This document shows, one piece after another, positions 1-12,600 of a DNA stretch of 64,000 bases (its first letter is position 1; every line of letters starts with the position of its first letter). The stretch comes from Microglena sp. YARC (taxonomy: Eukaryota > Chlorophyta > Chlorophyceae > Chlamydomonadales > Chlamydomonadaceae), in assembly GCA_022414725.1 (NCBI GenBank), contig CM039463.1, positions 32,195,579 to 32,259,578 of the forward strand, given 5' to 3'. The position numbers and the translations under genes were made by a program. The notes beneath the pieces are model-generated. The model was not told where the DNA came from. It ran no database searches and saw only the letters and a program-made list of their open reading frames with translations.

Positions 1-2959
1 TGCCATCAGGAAACTGCGAGCTTGGCTGAGTACGCGAACAATTCCTACAGAAGAAGAGATTACAATTCTTGAAATTTTAAACATTGTGGCTGAAAGACTT
101 GAAGCGTGCAGCCCTTGGCCAACAGGAACTTGCTGGAGCTTGGCTTGAGTTAGGAACATTTTCCTGTAGAAAGAGATCCGCATTTTCTTGAATTTTAAAC
201 ATCTGTGAAGTAAGACCTTGAAGCTGCAGGCCCCAGGCCAATCGAGGAACTGCTGAGCTTGGCTGAGTTAGAACCATTCCTACAGAAAAAGAGATTCAAA
301 TTTTGGACAATTTTATAAACAGTGTGGTGAAGGACCTTGAAGCTGCAGCCCTGGCAATCAGGAACTGCGGAGCTTGGCTGAGTAAAAGAACATTTTCGCT
401 GTTAGAAAGAGATCCAAATTTTTGAATTTTAAACACTTGTTGTGAAGACCATGAGAATTCTGCAGCCCTGCAATCAGAACTGCTGCGAGCCTTGGACCTG
501 AGTAGAACATTTCCTCGTCGAAGAATCCCGCATTTGAATTTTAAACGATTGTGGTGAAGACCTTGAAGCTGCAGCCCTGGCAATCAGGACACTGCTGGAG
601 CTTGCTGAGATAGACAATTCCTGTAGATAATAGATCCGCCATTTGAATATTTAATACCAACTTGTGGTGAAAGTACCTTGAAGTGAAGCCCTGGTCAACA
701 GGAACTGCTGGAGCTTGAGCTGCCAACGATAGAACCTTCACGTTACAGAGAAAGGAGATCTTTCAAATTTGAATTTTCAAACAACATTGTGTGAAGAACC
801 TTTGAAGCTGAGCCTGCCAATCAGGAACTGCTGGAGCTTGGCTGGTAGTTAGAACATTTCTAGAAAGAGATCCGCATTTTGAATTTTAACATTGTGGTAA
901 GGACCTTGAAGCTTGCACCTGGCAAATCAGGAAAAACTGCTGGAAGCTATGGCTGAGTAGAACATTTCCTACAGAAAGAGATTCAAATTTTGAATTTTAA
1001 ACATTGTGGTGAAGACCTTGAATCTGCAGCCCTGGCCAATCAGGAACTGCTGGAGCTTGGCTGAGTAGAACATTTCCTGTAGAAAGAGATCCGCATTTTG
1101 AATTTTAAACATTGTGGTGAAGACCTTGAAGCTGCAGCCCTGGCCAATCAGGATATGCTGGAGCTTGGCTGAGTAGAACATTTCCTACAGAAAATAGATT
1201 CAAATTTGAATTTTTAACATTGTGGTGAAACTTGAAGCTTGCAGCCCTGGCCCAATCACGAACTGCTGGAGCTTGGACTGGAGTAGAACATTTCCTGTAG
1301 AAGAGATCCGCATTTTGAAATTTTAAACATTGGTGGTGAAACCTGAGTGCAGCCCTGGCCCAATAGGAACTGCTTGGAAGCTTGGATGAGTAGAACAGTT
1401 TCCTACAGAAAGAGATTCAAATTTTGAATTTTAAACATTGGGTGAAGACCTTGAAGCTGCAGCCCTGGCCAATCAGGAAACTTGTGGAGCTTGGCTGAAG
1501 ATAGAACATTTCCTGTAGAAAGAGATTCCCATTTGATTTTAAACATTGTGTGTGAAGACCTTGAAGCTGCAGCCCTGGCCAATCAGGAACTGCTGGGCTT
1601 GGCTGATGTAAACATTTCCTACAGAAATAGATTCAAATTTTGAATTTCTAAACATTGTGGTGAAGACCTTAATCTGCAGCCTGGCAATCAGGAACTGCTG
1701 GACTTTGGCTGAGTAGAACATTTCCGTAGAAGAGATTCCGCATTTTGAATTTTAAACATTGTGGTGAAGACCTTGAAGCTGCAGCCGCTGGCCAATTCAG
1801 GAACTGCTGGAGCTTGGCTGAGTTAGAACATATTCCTGAGAAAGAGCTATCCGCATTTGAATTTAAACATTGTGGTGGAAGGACCTTGAATTCTGCAGCC
1901 TGGCCAATCAGGGAACTGGCTGGAGCTTGGCTGAGTAGAACATTTCCTTACAGAAGAGATTTCAAATTTTGAATTTTAACATTGTGGTGAGACTTGAGCT
2001 GCAGCTGGCCAATCAGGAAACTGCTGGGAAGCTTGCTGGTAGTAGAACATTTCCTGTAGAAAGAGATCCGCATTTGAATTTTAAAACATCGTGGTGAAGA
2101 CCTTGAAGCTGCAGCCCTGGCCAATCAGGGAACTGCTGGGCTTGGCTGAGTAGAACATTTTCCTACAGAAAAGAGATTTCAAATTTTGAATTTTAAACAT
2201 TGTGGTGAAAAGGACCTTGAGCTGCACCCTTGGCCATCAGGAACGCTGAGCTTGGCTGAGTAGAACATTTCCGTGTAGAAAGAGATCCGCATTTTGAATT
2301 TTTAAACATTGTGGTGAAGACCTTGAAGCTGCAGCCCTGGCAATCAGGAACGTGAAGCTTGGCTGTTAGTAGAACATTTCCTTCAGAAAGAGATTTTCAA
2401 ATTTTGAATTTTAAACATTGTGGTGAAGACCTTGAAGCTGCAAGCCTGGCCAATCAGGAATGCCTGGAGCTTGCTGAGTAGAAACATTCCTGTCGAAAGA
2501 GATCCGCGATTTTTTGAATTTTTTAAACATTGTGGTGAAGACCTTGAAGTGCAGCCCTGGCCAATCAGGAAACTGCTGGAGCAATGAACTAGTTAGAACA
2601 TTTTCTGTAAGAAAGAGAATCACAAATTTAAATTTTAACATTGTGTGAAGACACTTGAAGCTGCAGCCCTGGCCAATCAGGAACTGTGGAGCTGGCTGAG
2701 TTAGAACCATTTCCTGTAGAAAGAGATCAATCACGCATTTTGAATTTTAAACATTGTTGGTGAAGACTTGAAGCTGCAGCCCTGCCAATCAGGAACTGCT
2801 GGAGCTTGGCTGAGTACTAGAACATTCCTTACAGAAAGAGATTCAAAATTTTGAATTTTAACATTGTGGTGAAAACCTCTGAAGCTGCAGCCCTGGCCAA
2901 TCAGGAACTGCTGGAGCTTGGGTGAGTAGGACATTTTCTGTAGAAAGAGATCCAAATTT
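1..2959 (-). repeat. 108-bp tandem array built from an XPB C-terminal exon
   Basis: About 27 units with a period near 108 bp (for example GAATTTTAA anchors at 992 and 1100). On the minus strand a unit reads [20 protein letters not shown], matching the XPB segment EM.YSTKRQ.FL.DQGYSFK near the helicase C-terminus. The 60-bp coding part is followed by about 48 bp that starts GT and ends in a pyrimidine tract plus AG, so a unit looks like exon plus mini-intron. Two subtypes alternate: one with a minus-strand TTTGAATCTC...CTGTAG spacer and one with GCGGATCTC...CTACAG. This makes a 216-bp higher-order repeat. Many units carry single-base indels. 108 is divisible by three, so some units stay open across the junction. 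Confidence 0.85.
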
Positions 2960-5900
2960 NNNNNNNNNNNNNNNNNNNNNNNNNNNNNNNNNNNNNNNNN
3001 NNNNNNNNNNNNNNNNNNNNNNNNNNNNNNNNNNNNNNNNNNNNNNNNNNNNNNNNNNNNNNNNNNNNNNNNNNNNNNNNNNNNNNNNNNNNNNNNNNNN
3101 NNNNNNNNNNNNNNNNNNNNNNNNNNNNNNNNNNNNNNNNNNNNNNNNNNNNNNNNNNNNNNNNNNNNNNNNNNNNNNNNNNNNNNNNNNNNNNNNNNNN
3201 NNNNNNNNNNNNNNNNNNNNNNNNNNNNNNNNNNNNNNNNNNNNNNNNNNNNNNNNNNNNNNNNNNNNNNNNNNNNNNNNNNNNNNNNNNNNNNNNNNNN
3301 NNNNNNNNNNNNNNNNNNNNNNNNNNNNNNNNNNNNNNNNNNNNNNNNNNNNNNNNNNNNNNNNNNNNNNNNNNNNNNNNNNNNNNNNNNNNNNNNNNNN
3401 NNNNNNNNNNNNNNNNNNNNNNNNNNNNNNNNNNNNNNNNNNNNNNNNNNNNNNNNNNNNNNNNNNNNNNNNNNNNNNNNNNNNNNNNNNNNNNNNNNNN
3501 NNNNNNNNNNNNNNNNNNNNNNNNNNNNNNNNNNNNNNNNNNNNNNNNNNNNNNNNNNNNNNNNNNNNNNNNNNNNNNNNNNNNNNNNNNNNNNNNNNNN
3601 NNNNNNNNNNNNNNNNNNNNNNNNNNNNNNNNNNNNNNNNNNNNNNNNNNNNNNNNNNNNNNNNNNNNNNNNNNNNNNNNNNNNNNNNNNNNNNNNNNNN
3701 NNNNNNNNNNNNNNNNNNNNNNNNNNNNNNNNNNNNNNNNNNNNNNNNNNNNNNNNNNNNNNNNNNNNNNNNNNNNNNNNNNNNNNNNNNNNNNNNNNNN
3801 NNNNNNNNNNNNNNNNNNNNNNNNNNNNNNNNNNNNNNNNNNNNNNNNNNNNNNNNNNNNNNNNNNNNNNNNNNNNNNNNNNNNNNNNNNNNNNNNNNNN
3901 NNNNNNNNNNNNNNNNNNNNNNNNNNNNNNNNNNNNNNNNNNNNNNNNNNNNNNNNNNNTTAGAACCTCTATTGTCACTGGACACCTCACCCTGCACAAG
4001 CTTATGCGGTTACGTCTCCAGGGAAGGCCAACGCATGTTGGGTTCAGTTCATCATGCTTTTCTTGTGCTTATCCTTCGTGGCAAGTCTCTTTAGCCCTAT
4101 TTACCACCCAACACACCACCCGATGCGGAAAACAACCAGCCCCCACCCCCTAAAAGCTACCCCCCAGCGCACTACCGTTCGACCATCATGTGCTGTAGCC
4201 TCCCGCTCCACATGCTACACACAGCATTCTCACCAGCCAGGTGCTTCGTCCAGCACGCCACAATTTCGGCTATGGTGTCGCCCTTGTATAGGCTCCAGCA
4301 GCAGTTGCCCTTTCGTCTTCCAGTCCTGCACCGCACAGGGACTATGCTGTCCCGCCACTTGTAAGTCCAGCCAGTTGGCCTCTCAGTGCACGGCACGTGC
4401 CTATGCTGTCCCGCCCTTGTAAGGTCCAGCCAGGTTGGCTCGTCAGTGCACGGCACGTCCTATGTGTCCCGCCCTTGAAGGTCCAGCAGTTGCCTTGCTT
4501 CCGTCAGTGACGGCACGGGCCTATGTGTCCCGCCTTTTAACAGAATCCAGCCAGTTGCCTCGTCAGTGCACCGCACGGGCTATGTTCCCGCCCTGTAAAG
4601 CCAGCCATGGCCTCCGTCAGTGCGACGGCACGTTGGCTACTGTGTCCCGCCCTCAAACACCCCACGCGCGCGAGCACCACAACACACCCCAACGACCTCA
4701 CGCACTTGCACGTGGCAATGTGAGTCCCGCCTTGTAAGCGTCCCAGCAGTTGCCTCATACATCTTGCGCCGAGAGGAAGTTCAGATCTCCAATACGTTCG
4801 TCCTCTCTCACCAAGGTCGCAGTCAGGCCAAGCTTGCAGTGGCTGCCACTACAAGGAAGTGACATTTTAAAGCGCTGTTAATTGTCTTTTGTCTGTTTCC
4901 GGGTCTGTCATGTGTGTTGTGGTGTTGTGGGGCTTGTGTGTGTGGGTGTTGATGTGTGTATGTTTGTGGATTTGTGTTGCCTGTGTGTGTTCTATGTTTA
5001 CAACTCACACACCCACGACGTCACTCACACACAAAGTGGAGGGGTTGCTGAATGGTGAGTGGTGGTGGGGTCGGGCGGGGGGGTGAAGCAGGTATATATG
5101 ATATATTAAGCATCAGCCCAAGCTTAAATGACTGCATACGAGGGAGAAGTATAAATGGGTGTTTGTGTTGTGTTATGTTGTGTCTGTCTGTTGTCTGCTC
5201 GCCTGCCTGTTGTCTGTCTGTCTGTTCCCTGTCCTGTCTATTATGCTGTGTTCGTGATTGTGGTGGTACTGCTTTACCAAGCCAAGCATGTGGTGACTTC
5301 CTACCACCTGTGCGTACGGAAAGGGTCACTTCGAATGCACCAACGCCCCCCAGGCCGTTGTTACTTTTGAGAGAAACCCAGAAAACAATCCAATCCAATC
5401 TTAACATGTCTCTTTGTTGATCTTGTTTGTCACCAGCCAAGCCTAGCGCTCCTTACCTGTGCTAGGGTCGCTACTCACTTGACACAAGACATTGAAAACC
5501 ATCAGCCATACCATGTAGCATTGAATTCAACTGTACCAACTTAAGCCTGCATCTAGTACCTGACAGAGTGGAAAGCGGGCTGCTAACCTTTACCATTGAC
5601 ATCAAAGCATCTGAACCAATTCGCTGAACCGGGATTTGTCTTGATCTACTGTACACCATCCTGCCGCTCCTACCAGTGTTTAACAACCTATCAAGACAGA
5701 TGGGCAGCCAGAGTTGTTGAAAAGCAGTTAAGCAATCCAACCAATCTAGACGTGTATTCTCATCTATCTGAGCTACTTACCAAACCCAAGCTATCTACTG
5801 TACCACTGTTTTCTATCAACCAGCCTGCATCTCAGTACACTGTGGTGGGAGATGACTAGTAAAGCCCGGTGATTCTTCCCGTCCCATGGCACGTCCGTAT

Positions 5901-6600
5901 TGCCTTAATTGTCTTGGCCTGCTACTGTGTTGGCTTGCCCCCCCCACCCACCCCCCTCAGTCATGTATACGATGGATGATAACAAGTTAAAAGCCAGGTT
6001 TGATCTTCCTGTCCCTGCACTGTCCCTGAGTGTCTGTCGTTCGCCTTGCCTGCATTGTTTGCCCTCTAGTGGGTTTTGGCTGCCCCCCCCCCCCCCCTCA
6101 CCTGTCTACAAATGAGATGACCTTCTGAACATCTGTGCGGCACCAGTGCACTCGTCCAAGTAGAGCAGCCCCACTTCGCGCATCCCGGATCGCCTGGGGG
6201 GATAGATAGTGAGTAGGAGTCTGGGTTATTGTAGTGTTGGTGTTGTGCTTGTGAGCGTCTTGTTGGGTTTTGGGGGGTAGTGGTGCTGTGAGGTTTGTTC
6301 ATGGGTTGTTTGTTGTGCGCTTGTGTAGTTGTCTGTGTGCAGTTTTGGGTTTTGGGTAGTGTGTTGTGCGCGTCATGTGCTGTGTGGTCGCCATGTTAGC
6401 TGTTGCTTCGGGTTGTGGTTTGTGTGAACCACACTTACACCTCACCTCATCTTCCATCCCACCCTCCACCCCACCAGCACACTCCAAACCTCACCCCCAC
6501 ACATACACCCACCTCACCCCACGCTCCACTCCCTCCCCCCCCCCCCCTCGCCCCCCCCCACACCACACACCTCACCCAGCGCCACACACGATCCACCTCA

Positions 6601-6645
<45 letters not shown>

Positions 6646-9600
6646 ACACCCCCCCCCCCCCCCCCCCCTGCCCCATTCACACCCACACCTGCATCGCGCG
6701 GCTTGCTTCATCCTCACCCCATCCTACCCCCCCCCCCCCCCCCCTTCCAACCTGCATCCACGCGATCGCTCTCCTCAGAACGCTTCCCCGCTGAAAGCAA
6801 CCATGGTGTAAGGATTGGTGAACTGTGATGCCGGACAGGCCGCTAAAGTGCTCCTTGGAGCCACTGGGAAGCGGCTCACTTGCGTGATCTAAATTAGCCG
6901 CAAAGTCAGGTGGCGTGAGGTGTGTGTGTGTGGGTGGGTGTGGGGTAGTGCGTGAAGTAGTAGAGGAGAGCGGTGGGGTAGCGTTGTGGGGGTTGGGTGA
7001 GTGGAAGGGGCTGGTTGAAGGTGGATTTACTGTGAGATTGCAGATGCAGGGCCTCCTGATTAGTACCCTTGAACCACTGGGGCAAGCGGACATAACTTGG
7101 GTGATTCTAAAATGGCCGCTAGTAGTGACGGGGGTATGGTGTGGTGTGGGAGGTTGGTGGGATGGGGGGTTGCGGTTAGTGGGGTGTGTGGGGTAGGGTG
7201 GGATAGGGGGGTGGCGGAGTGAGGTGGGGTAGGTGATGTGGTGAGTGACCGTGATGGCCAGACAGGCTTGCTCTTGGACCACTGGTGAAGCGGCCTCTAC
7301 CTGCTGATCCTACAATAGGCGTCGTAGTGAGGTGGGGTGAGTGGGTGGGTGGGATATGGTGGGTGGGGGTGTGGGGATGTGTGTCGTGTTGTGGCGAGGC
7401 GTCGGGGGGGGGCGTAGTGAGGCGTGGGGGAGGTGGATAGTTGGGGGGGGGGATGTGGGTGGGGTGTGAAGCGGAGTGGGTGGTTTATGGGTGGGTGGGT
7501 GTAGGTGGCGTGCTGTACGGTGGTGGGGGGGGGTGGGTGGGGGGGGGTTAGTGGGTGGGTAGCTGGTGGTGGTATTGGAGCGTGTGGTGAGGGTGGGGAC
7601 GGTAGTGGCTGGTTTGTGAATGGTGGGTGTGGTAGTGTTGGAGGTCGGTGGTGGGGGTGTGTGTGGTGGTTAGGGTTTTGTGGTGGGTTGTGGGCGAGTG
7701 GATAGGTGAGGTGGGTGGGCAGGATGGGGGTAGACGGGTGGGCACGACTACCAGCCATGTACTGATCCATATAACCAAGTTCAAATACTAAGTTCAAATA
7801 CCAAAGTTCAAATATATGAAATCGAAAAAAAAATGAAAATTTGAACATCTAAGAATTGCCACAGAATGACCTCTAAGACGTGCCCAAATGGGTATTAAGG
7901 AAACCGCCTTCGTAAATAATGCGATGGACGGCTTACATCACACCTAGAAGTCCATTACCATTGCCGGTCGACGACCTCCGGGGTGGGCCCAGATGACCTC
8001 GTTGAGGTTCGAAGCAAACTTTGATAAGACCCCGCATCTGCTTCGTCCGGCCCGGGATCGCTCTACAATAGAGCCATCCCGTTCTAAACGGGATAAATAT
8101 AGAATATATCAAATACCAAGTTTCAAATACCAAGTCAAATACCAAGTTCAAATATATTAATATATATCACTAATACCAAGTTCAAATACCAAGTTTCAAA
8201 TAACCAAGTTTAAAAAATCGAGTTCAAAAACCAAGTTCAAATACCAAGTTCAAATATATCAAATACCAAGTTCAAATACCAAGTTCAAATATATGAAATA
8301 AAAGTTCAAATACCAAGTTCAAATATATGAAATACCAAGTCCAAATATATGAAATACCAAGTTCAAACATATCAAATACCGACTTCAAATATATCAAATA
8401 CCAAGTTCAAATACATGAAATACCAAGTTCAAATACCAAGTTCAAATAATAAGTTCAAATATATGAAATACGAAGTTCAAATGCTAGATATCAAGTCTAA
8501 TACAAGTTTCAAATATTCATATCAAATTAACATACCAAGTCAAATAATACAGTCAAATACCAATTCATACCCAGTTCAAATATCAGATACCCCAAGCTCA
8601 AGTCAAATACCAAGTTCATATCGAGCTCAAATACCAGTCAAATACCAAGTTCAAATATCAAATATCAGATTTACCAAGGCTCAAATACCAAGTTCAAATA
8701 CCAAGTTCAAATATCAGAAAGCCAAATTACCAAGGGTTCAAATAAAGAAGTTTCGAGACTACAAAGCTCAACCAAGTGGCAAATCAAGTTGCGTGTGTGT
8801 GTTTTGCGCGTGGGTGGGGTGGGGGGCGGGGCGCGCGGTGTGTGTGTGTGTGTGCTGTGTGGGGGGGGGGGGGGGGGGGGGGGGGCTCGCGTTGCTATGC
8901 TGCTTTGCGGATCCGGTGGGGGCGGCTGCCCAGGTTGGGCTGGTTGGTTTTTGTGCTGGGTGTTCGTGGGCGTTGGGTGGTGTGGCGTCGTGGGATACGG
9001 GTTTGTTTTTGGTGGTCAAGATTTTTTACAACCGAAATCAATGGTCTCATACCAAGTTCAAATACCAAGTTCAAATATCAGATTACCCCAAGCTCAAATA
9101 CCAAGTTTTCAGAAACCTCGCTTCGAATAATATCAGTTCAAGACCAAGTCAAATATGTTTTGGAAATGATGGCCAAGTTCAAATATACAATATCAGATAT
9201 CCAATTGCTCAAATACCAGTTCAAATACCAAGTTCAAATATCAGATACCAAGCTCAAATACCAAGTTCAAATACCAAGTTCATATCAGATACCAAGCTCA
9301 AATACAAGTTCAAATACCAAGTTTCAAATATCAAATACCAAGATTTTTTACATAAGTTATCCAAGCTCAAATACACAAGTTCCAGCCACAGAAATACGCA
9401 AGTTCAAATATCAGATACCACAGCCAAAATTACCAAGCACCAAAGATATATTAGCAGATAAATACCAGTCAAATACAAGTTCATATCAGATATCAAGCCA
9501 AATACCAAGTTCAAGAGTACAAGTTCAAATATGCCAGTTCAAATATACCAAGTCTCAAATATTGTACCCAAGCTCTATATACCAAGTTCAAATACCAGTT

Positions 9601-12600
9601 CCAAATATCAAAGTAACTAAGCTCAAATCCAAGTACCAAGTTCAAATACCAAATAGAACTAAATATTTCCCCAGCTAAATACCAAGTTCAAATAACCAAG
9701 TTCAAGATAACAGCTCAATACCAGTTGCAATTTACCGAAGCTACTCAAATTTCAATATATCAGATACCAAGCTCAAATTAAGTTCAAATTCAGATACTTC
9801 AAATATCACTTCCAAATACCCAAGTTCAAATACCGATATCAGATATTACAAGCTCAAATACCAAGTTCAAATATCAGATATAGATACAAGCTCAAATACC
9901 AATTCAAATACCAAGTTCAAATATTCATCAGATACCAAGCTCAAATACCAAGTTCAAATTACAAGTCAATATCAGATACCAAGCTCAAATACCAAGTTCC
10001 CAAATATCAGCCTCACCAAGTCAAATAACCAAGTTCAAATATCAGATACCAAGTCAGTACAAGCTCAAATACCAAGCTCAAATACCAAGTTCAAAATACC
10101 GAACTTCAAATATCAGATACAAGCAAGTTCAAATACCAAGTTCAAATACCAAGTTTCAAAGTACCAAGTCAAATATCAAACCAAGATACCAGAGCTCAAA
10201 TACCAATCAAATATCAATACCAAGTTCCCAATACCAACTTCAAAATATCAGATACCAAGCTCAAATACCAAGTTCAAATACCAAGTTCAAATATCAGATA
10301 CCAAGCAAATACAAGCTTCAAATACCAAGTTCAAATATTCAAATCAAGTTTCAAAAATACCAAGTCAGATACCAAGCTCAAATACCAAGCTCAAATACCA
10401 AGTTTTTCAAATACCAAAATACCAAGTCCAAGTTCAAATATCAGATACCAAGCTCAAATACCAAGTTCAAATACCAAGTTCAAATATCAGATACCAAGCT
10501 CAAATACCAAGTTCAAAATACCAAGTTCAAATATCAGATACCAAGCTCAAATACCAAGTTCAAATACCAAGTTCAAATATCAGATACCAAGCTCAAATAC
10601 CAAGTTCAAATACCAAGTTCAAATATCAGATACCAAGCTCAATCTACCAAGTTACCAAGTTCAAATATCAGATACCAAGCTCAAATACCAAGTTCAAAAT
10701 ACCAAGTTCAAATATCTCAGCTCATACCAAGTTCAAAATACCAAGTTAAATATCCAGATATAATTCAGATACCAAGTTCAAATACCAAGTTCAAATGCCA
10801 AGTTATAATATTTCAGATATCAAGTTCAAATACCAAGTTCAAATACCAAGTTCAAATACCAGTTAAAAAACCAAGTTCAAATACCAAGTTCAAATACCAA
10901 GTTCAAATGCCAAGTTCAAATACCAAGTTCAAATACCAAGTTCAAATACCAAGTTCAAATGCCAAGTTCAAATACCAACTCAAATACCAAATTCAAATAC
11001 CAAGTTCAAATACCAAGTTCAACTACCAAGTTCAAATACCAAGTTCAAATACCAAGTTCAAATATCAAGTTCAAAAATCTTAGATACCTGTAAGTTGGTC
11101 CAGAGCTGGAACTGATGCTTCCACTGGTCCACTGACACACTCGAGGTGCACAGGCACAGGCAGCTTTTCTTCACGCGCGCCGCAGCCGCCACTCCCACCA
11201 GAGATTTGCCAGCTCCACAAGGTAACACGATGATGCCTGACCTTAGGGGTTGTTTGAGGTGGGGTGGGGTGGGGGTGGGGTAGGGTGGAGTGGGGTGGGG
11301 TGGGGGTGGGGTGGGGTAGGGTGGGGTGTGGTTGGGTTGGGTTGGTTGGGTTGGGTCGGGTTTGGGTTGTGTTGGGTCGGGTCGGGTTGTGTTGTGTTGT
11401 GTTGGTTTGTGTTGTGTTTGTGTTGTGTTGGAGTGGTTTTAGTTTTGGTTTGGTTTGGTTTAGTTTAGTTTGGTTTGGTTTGTTTGGGTTGGGTTGGGTT
11501 GGAGTGCATTGTGTGTGTGTGGGGGTGTGGGGTGGGGGGGGTGGGGGGGGGGGGGGGCAACAGATACAAGCTTCTTTCCGAGCAGTAGTACTAGGGATCT
11601 AAGTTGAAATTTCGAGAAGAGAAATCAATGTAATTAGGTTACGAAAGAATGGGACGAATGATTGAAAAGCAGCGACTAGAGCTTTTGCCCAATAGACATC
11701 ATCATGTGGCAGTAATGATAACAACACGATGAAGCAATACCTGGCCCTCCCATTGCCAAATGGGAGGGCCAGTATGTGTGGTGTGGTGGGGTAGGGTGGG
11801 GCGTGGTGGGGTGAGGTGGAGTGGTGCATGGTGGGTGGGGCGTTGTGGGGTGAGGTGGTGGGGTGGGGTGGGGTGGGGGTGAGGTGGAGTGGTACGTGGT
11901 GGGGTGGTGGGGCGGGCGTGGTGGGGCGTGGTGGGGTGGGGTGGGGCGTGGTGGGTGAGGTGGGGTGGTATATGTACATACCTGGCCCTCCCATTGCCAA
12001 ACATCTTTGACAAGCTCTTCTCTTGGTAGGGGCGCAGCTTGACGTGCGGTTTCAGCTCTATGTTCAGGTCCACGTTTACAGTATCATGCTTGAAGTCGTA
12101 CTCCTCCAACATGGGGTAGTTGAGTCCACCTGGTAAGCAGCGCGCTTTCACATGCTCCACCTGAACCACATGCGTAAAAATGTTTTAGTGTGGGTTCAAT
12201 ACATGACGTGCTCTACGTTCAGCTCTATGGTCAGGTCTGCTCAGGTCTAGCTTACTATACTAGACCTGATTATTATATTATACTAAAATTATATGGGGTA
12301 GTCGAGTGCACCTGGTAAGCAGGAAGCTTTCACATGCTCCACCTGCACCACACACGTTAACATCTTTTAGCCTGGGTTCACTACATGACGTGCGGTTTCA
12401 GCTCTATGTTCAGGTCTAGCTTAGTGTTATCATGCTTGAAGTCGTACTCCTCCAACTTGGGGTAGTTGAGTCCACCTGGTAAGCAGCGGACAAACACTCC
12501 CACTGCCCTACCTGCGAAGGATCCACTTCAAAGCAAACCACCTCCTTCTCAGGATCTTCCTCTTGCACGAGCTCCTCTAACATGTACATGTGCGTATACA

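Larger units (their letters stand above)
7780..11080. repeat. 13-bp satellite (AAATACCAAGTTC) with 46-bp higher-order unit
   Basis: A 3.3-kb array of the 13-mer AAATACCAAGTTC. From about 9,040 a higher-order unit appears: two 13-mers plus a 20-mer CAAATATCAGATACCAAGCT, giving 46 bp. It is nearly perfect at 10,440-10,690. Left of about 10,400 units have frequent single-base indels, and right of it they are clean. The array fills the XPB intron between exon 9 (ending at 11,088) and the next exon copy at 7,309. It contains almost no stops in some frames and so creates long false open frames (for example 8,349-9,461). Confidence 0.92.

Noticed and set aside
2731..4094. Open frames of 380-420 codons in both directions across the N stretch
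   Set aside because: Almost entirely undetermined residues; produced by the gap.
6366..7848. Long Pro/His or Gly/Val-rich frames on both strands
   Set aside because: They come from C- and G-run low complexity. The real content of the region is short, frame-broken XPB exon copies.
8349..9678. 300-370-codon open frames rich in Lys, Tyr, Gln and Ser
   Set aside because: They follow the 13-bp satellite, which lacks stops in these frames. They shift between frames with indels and match no family.
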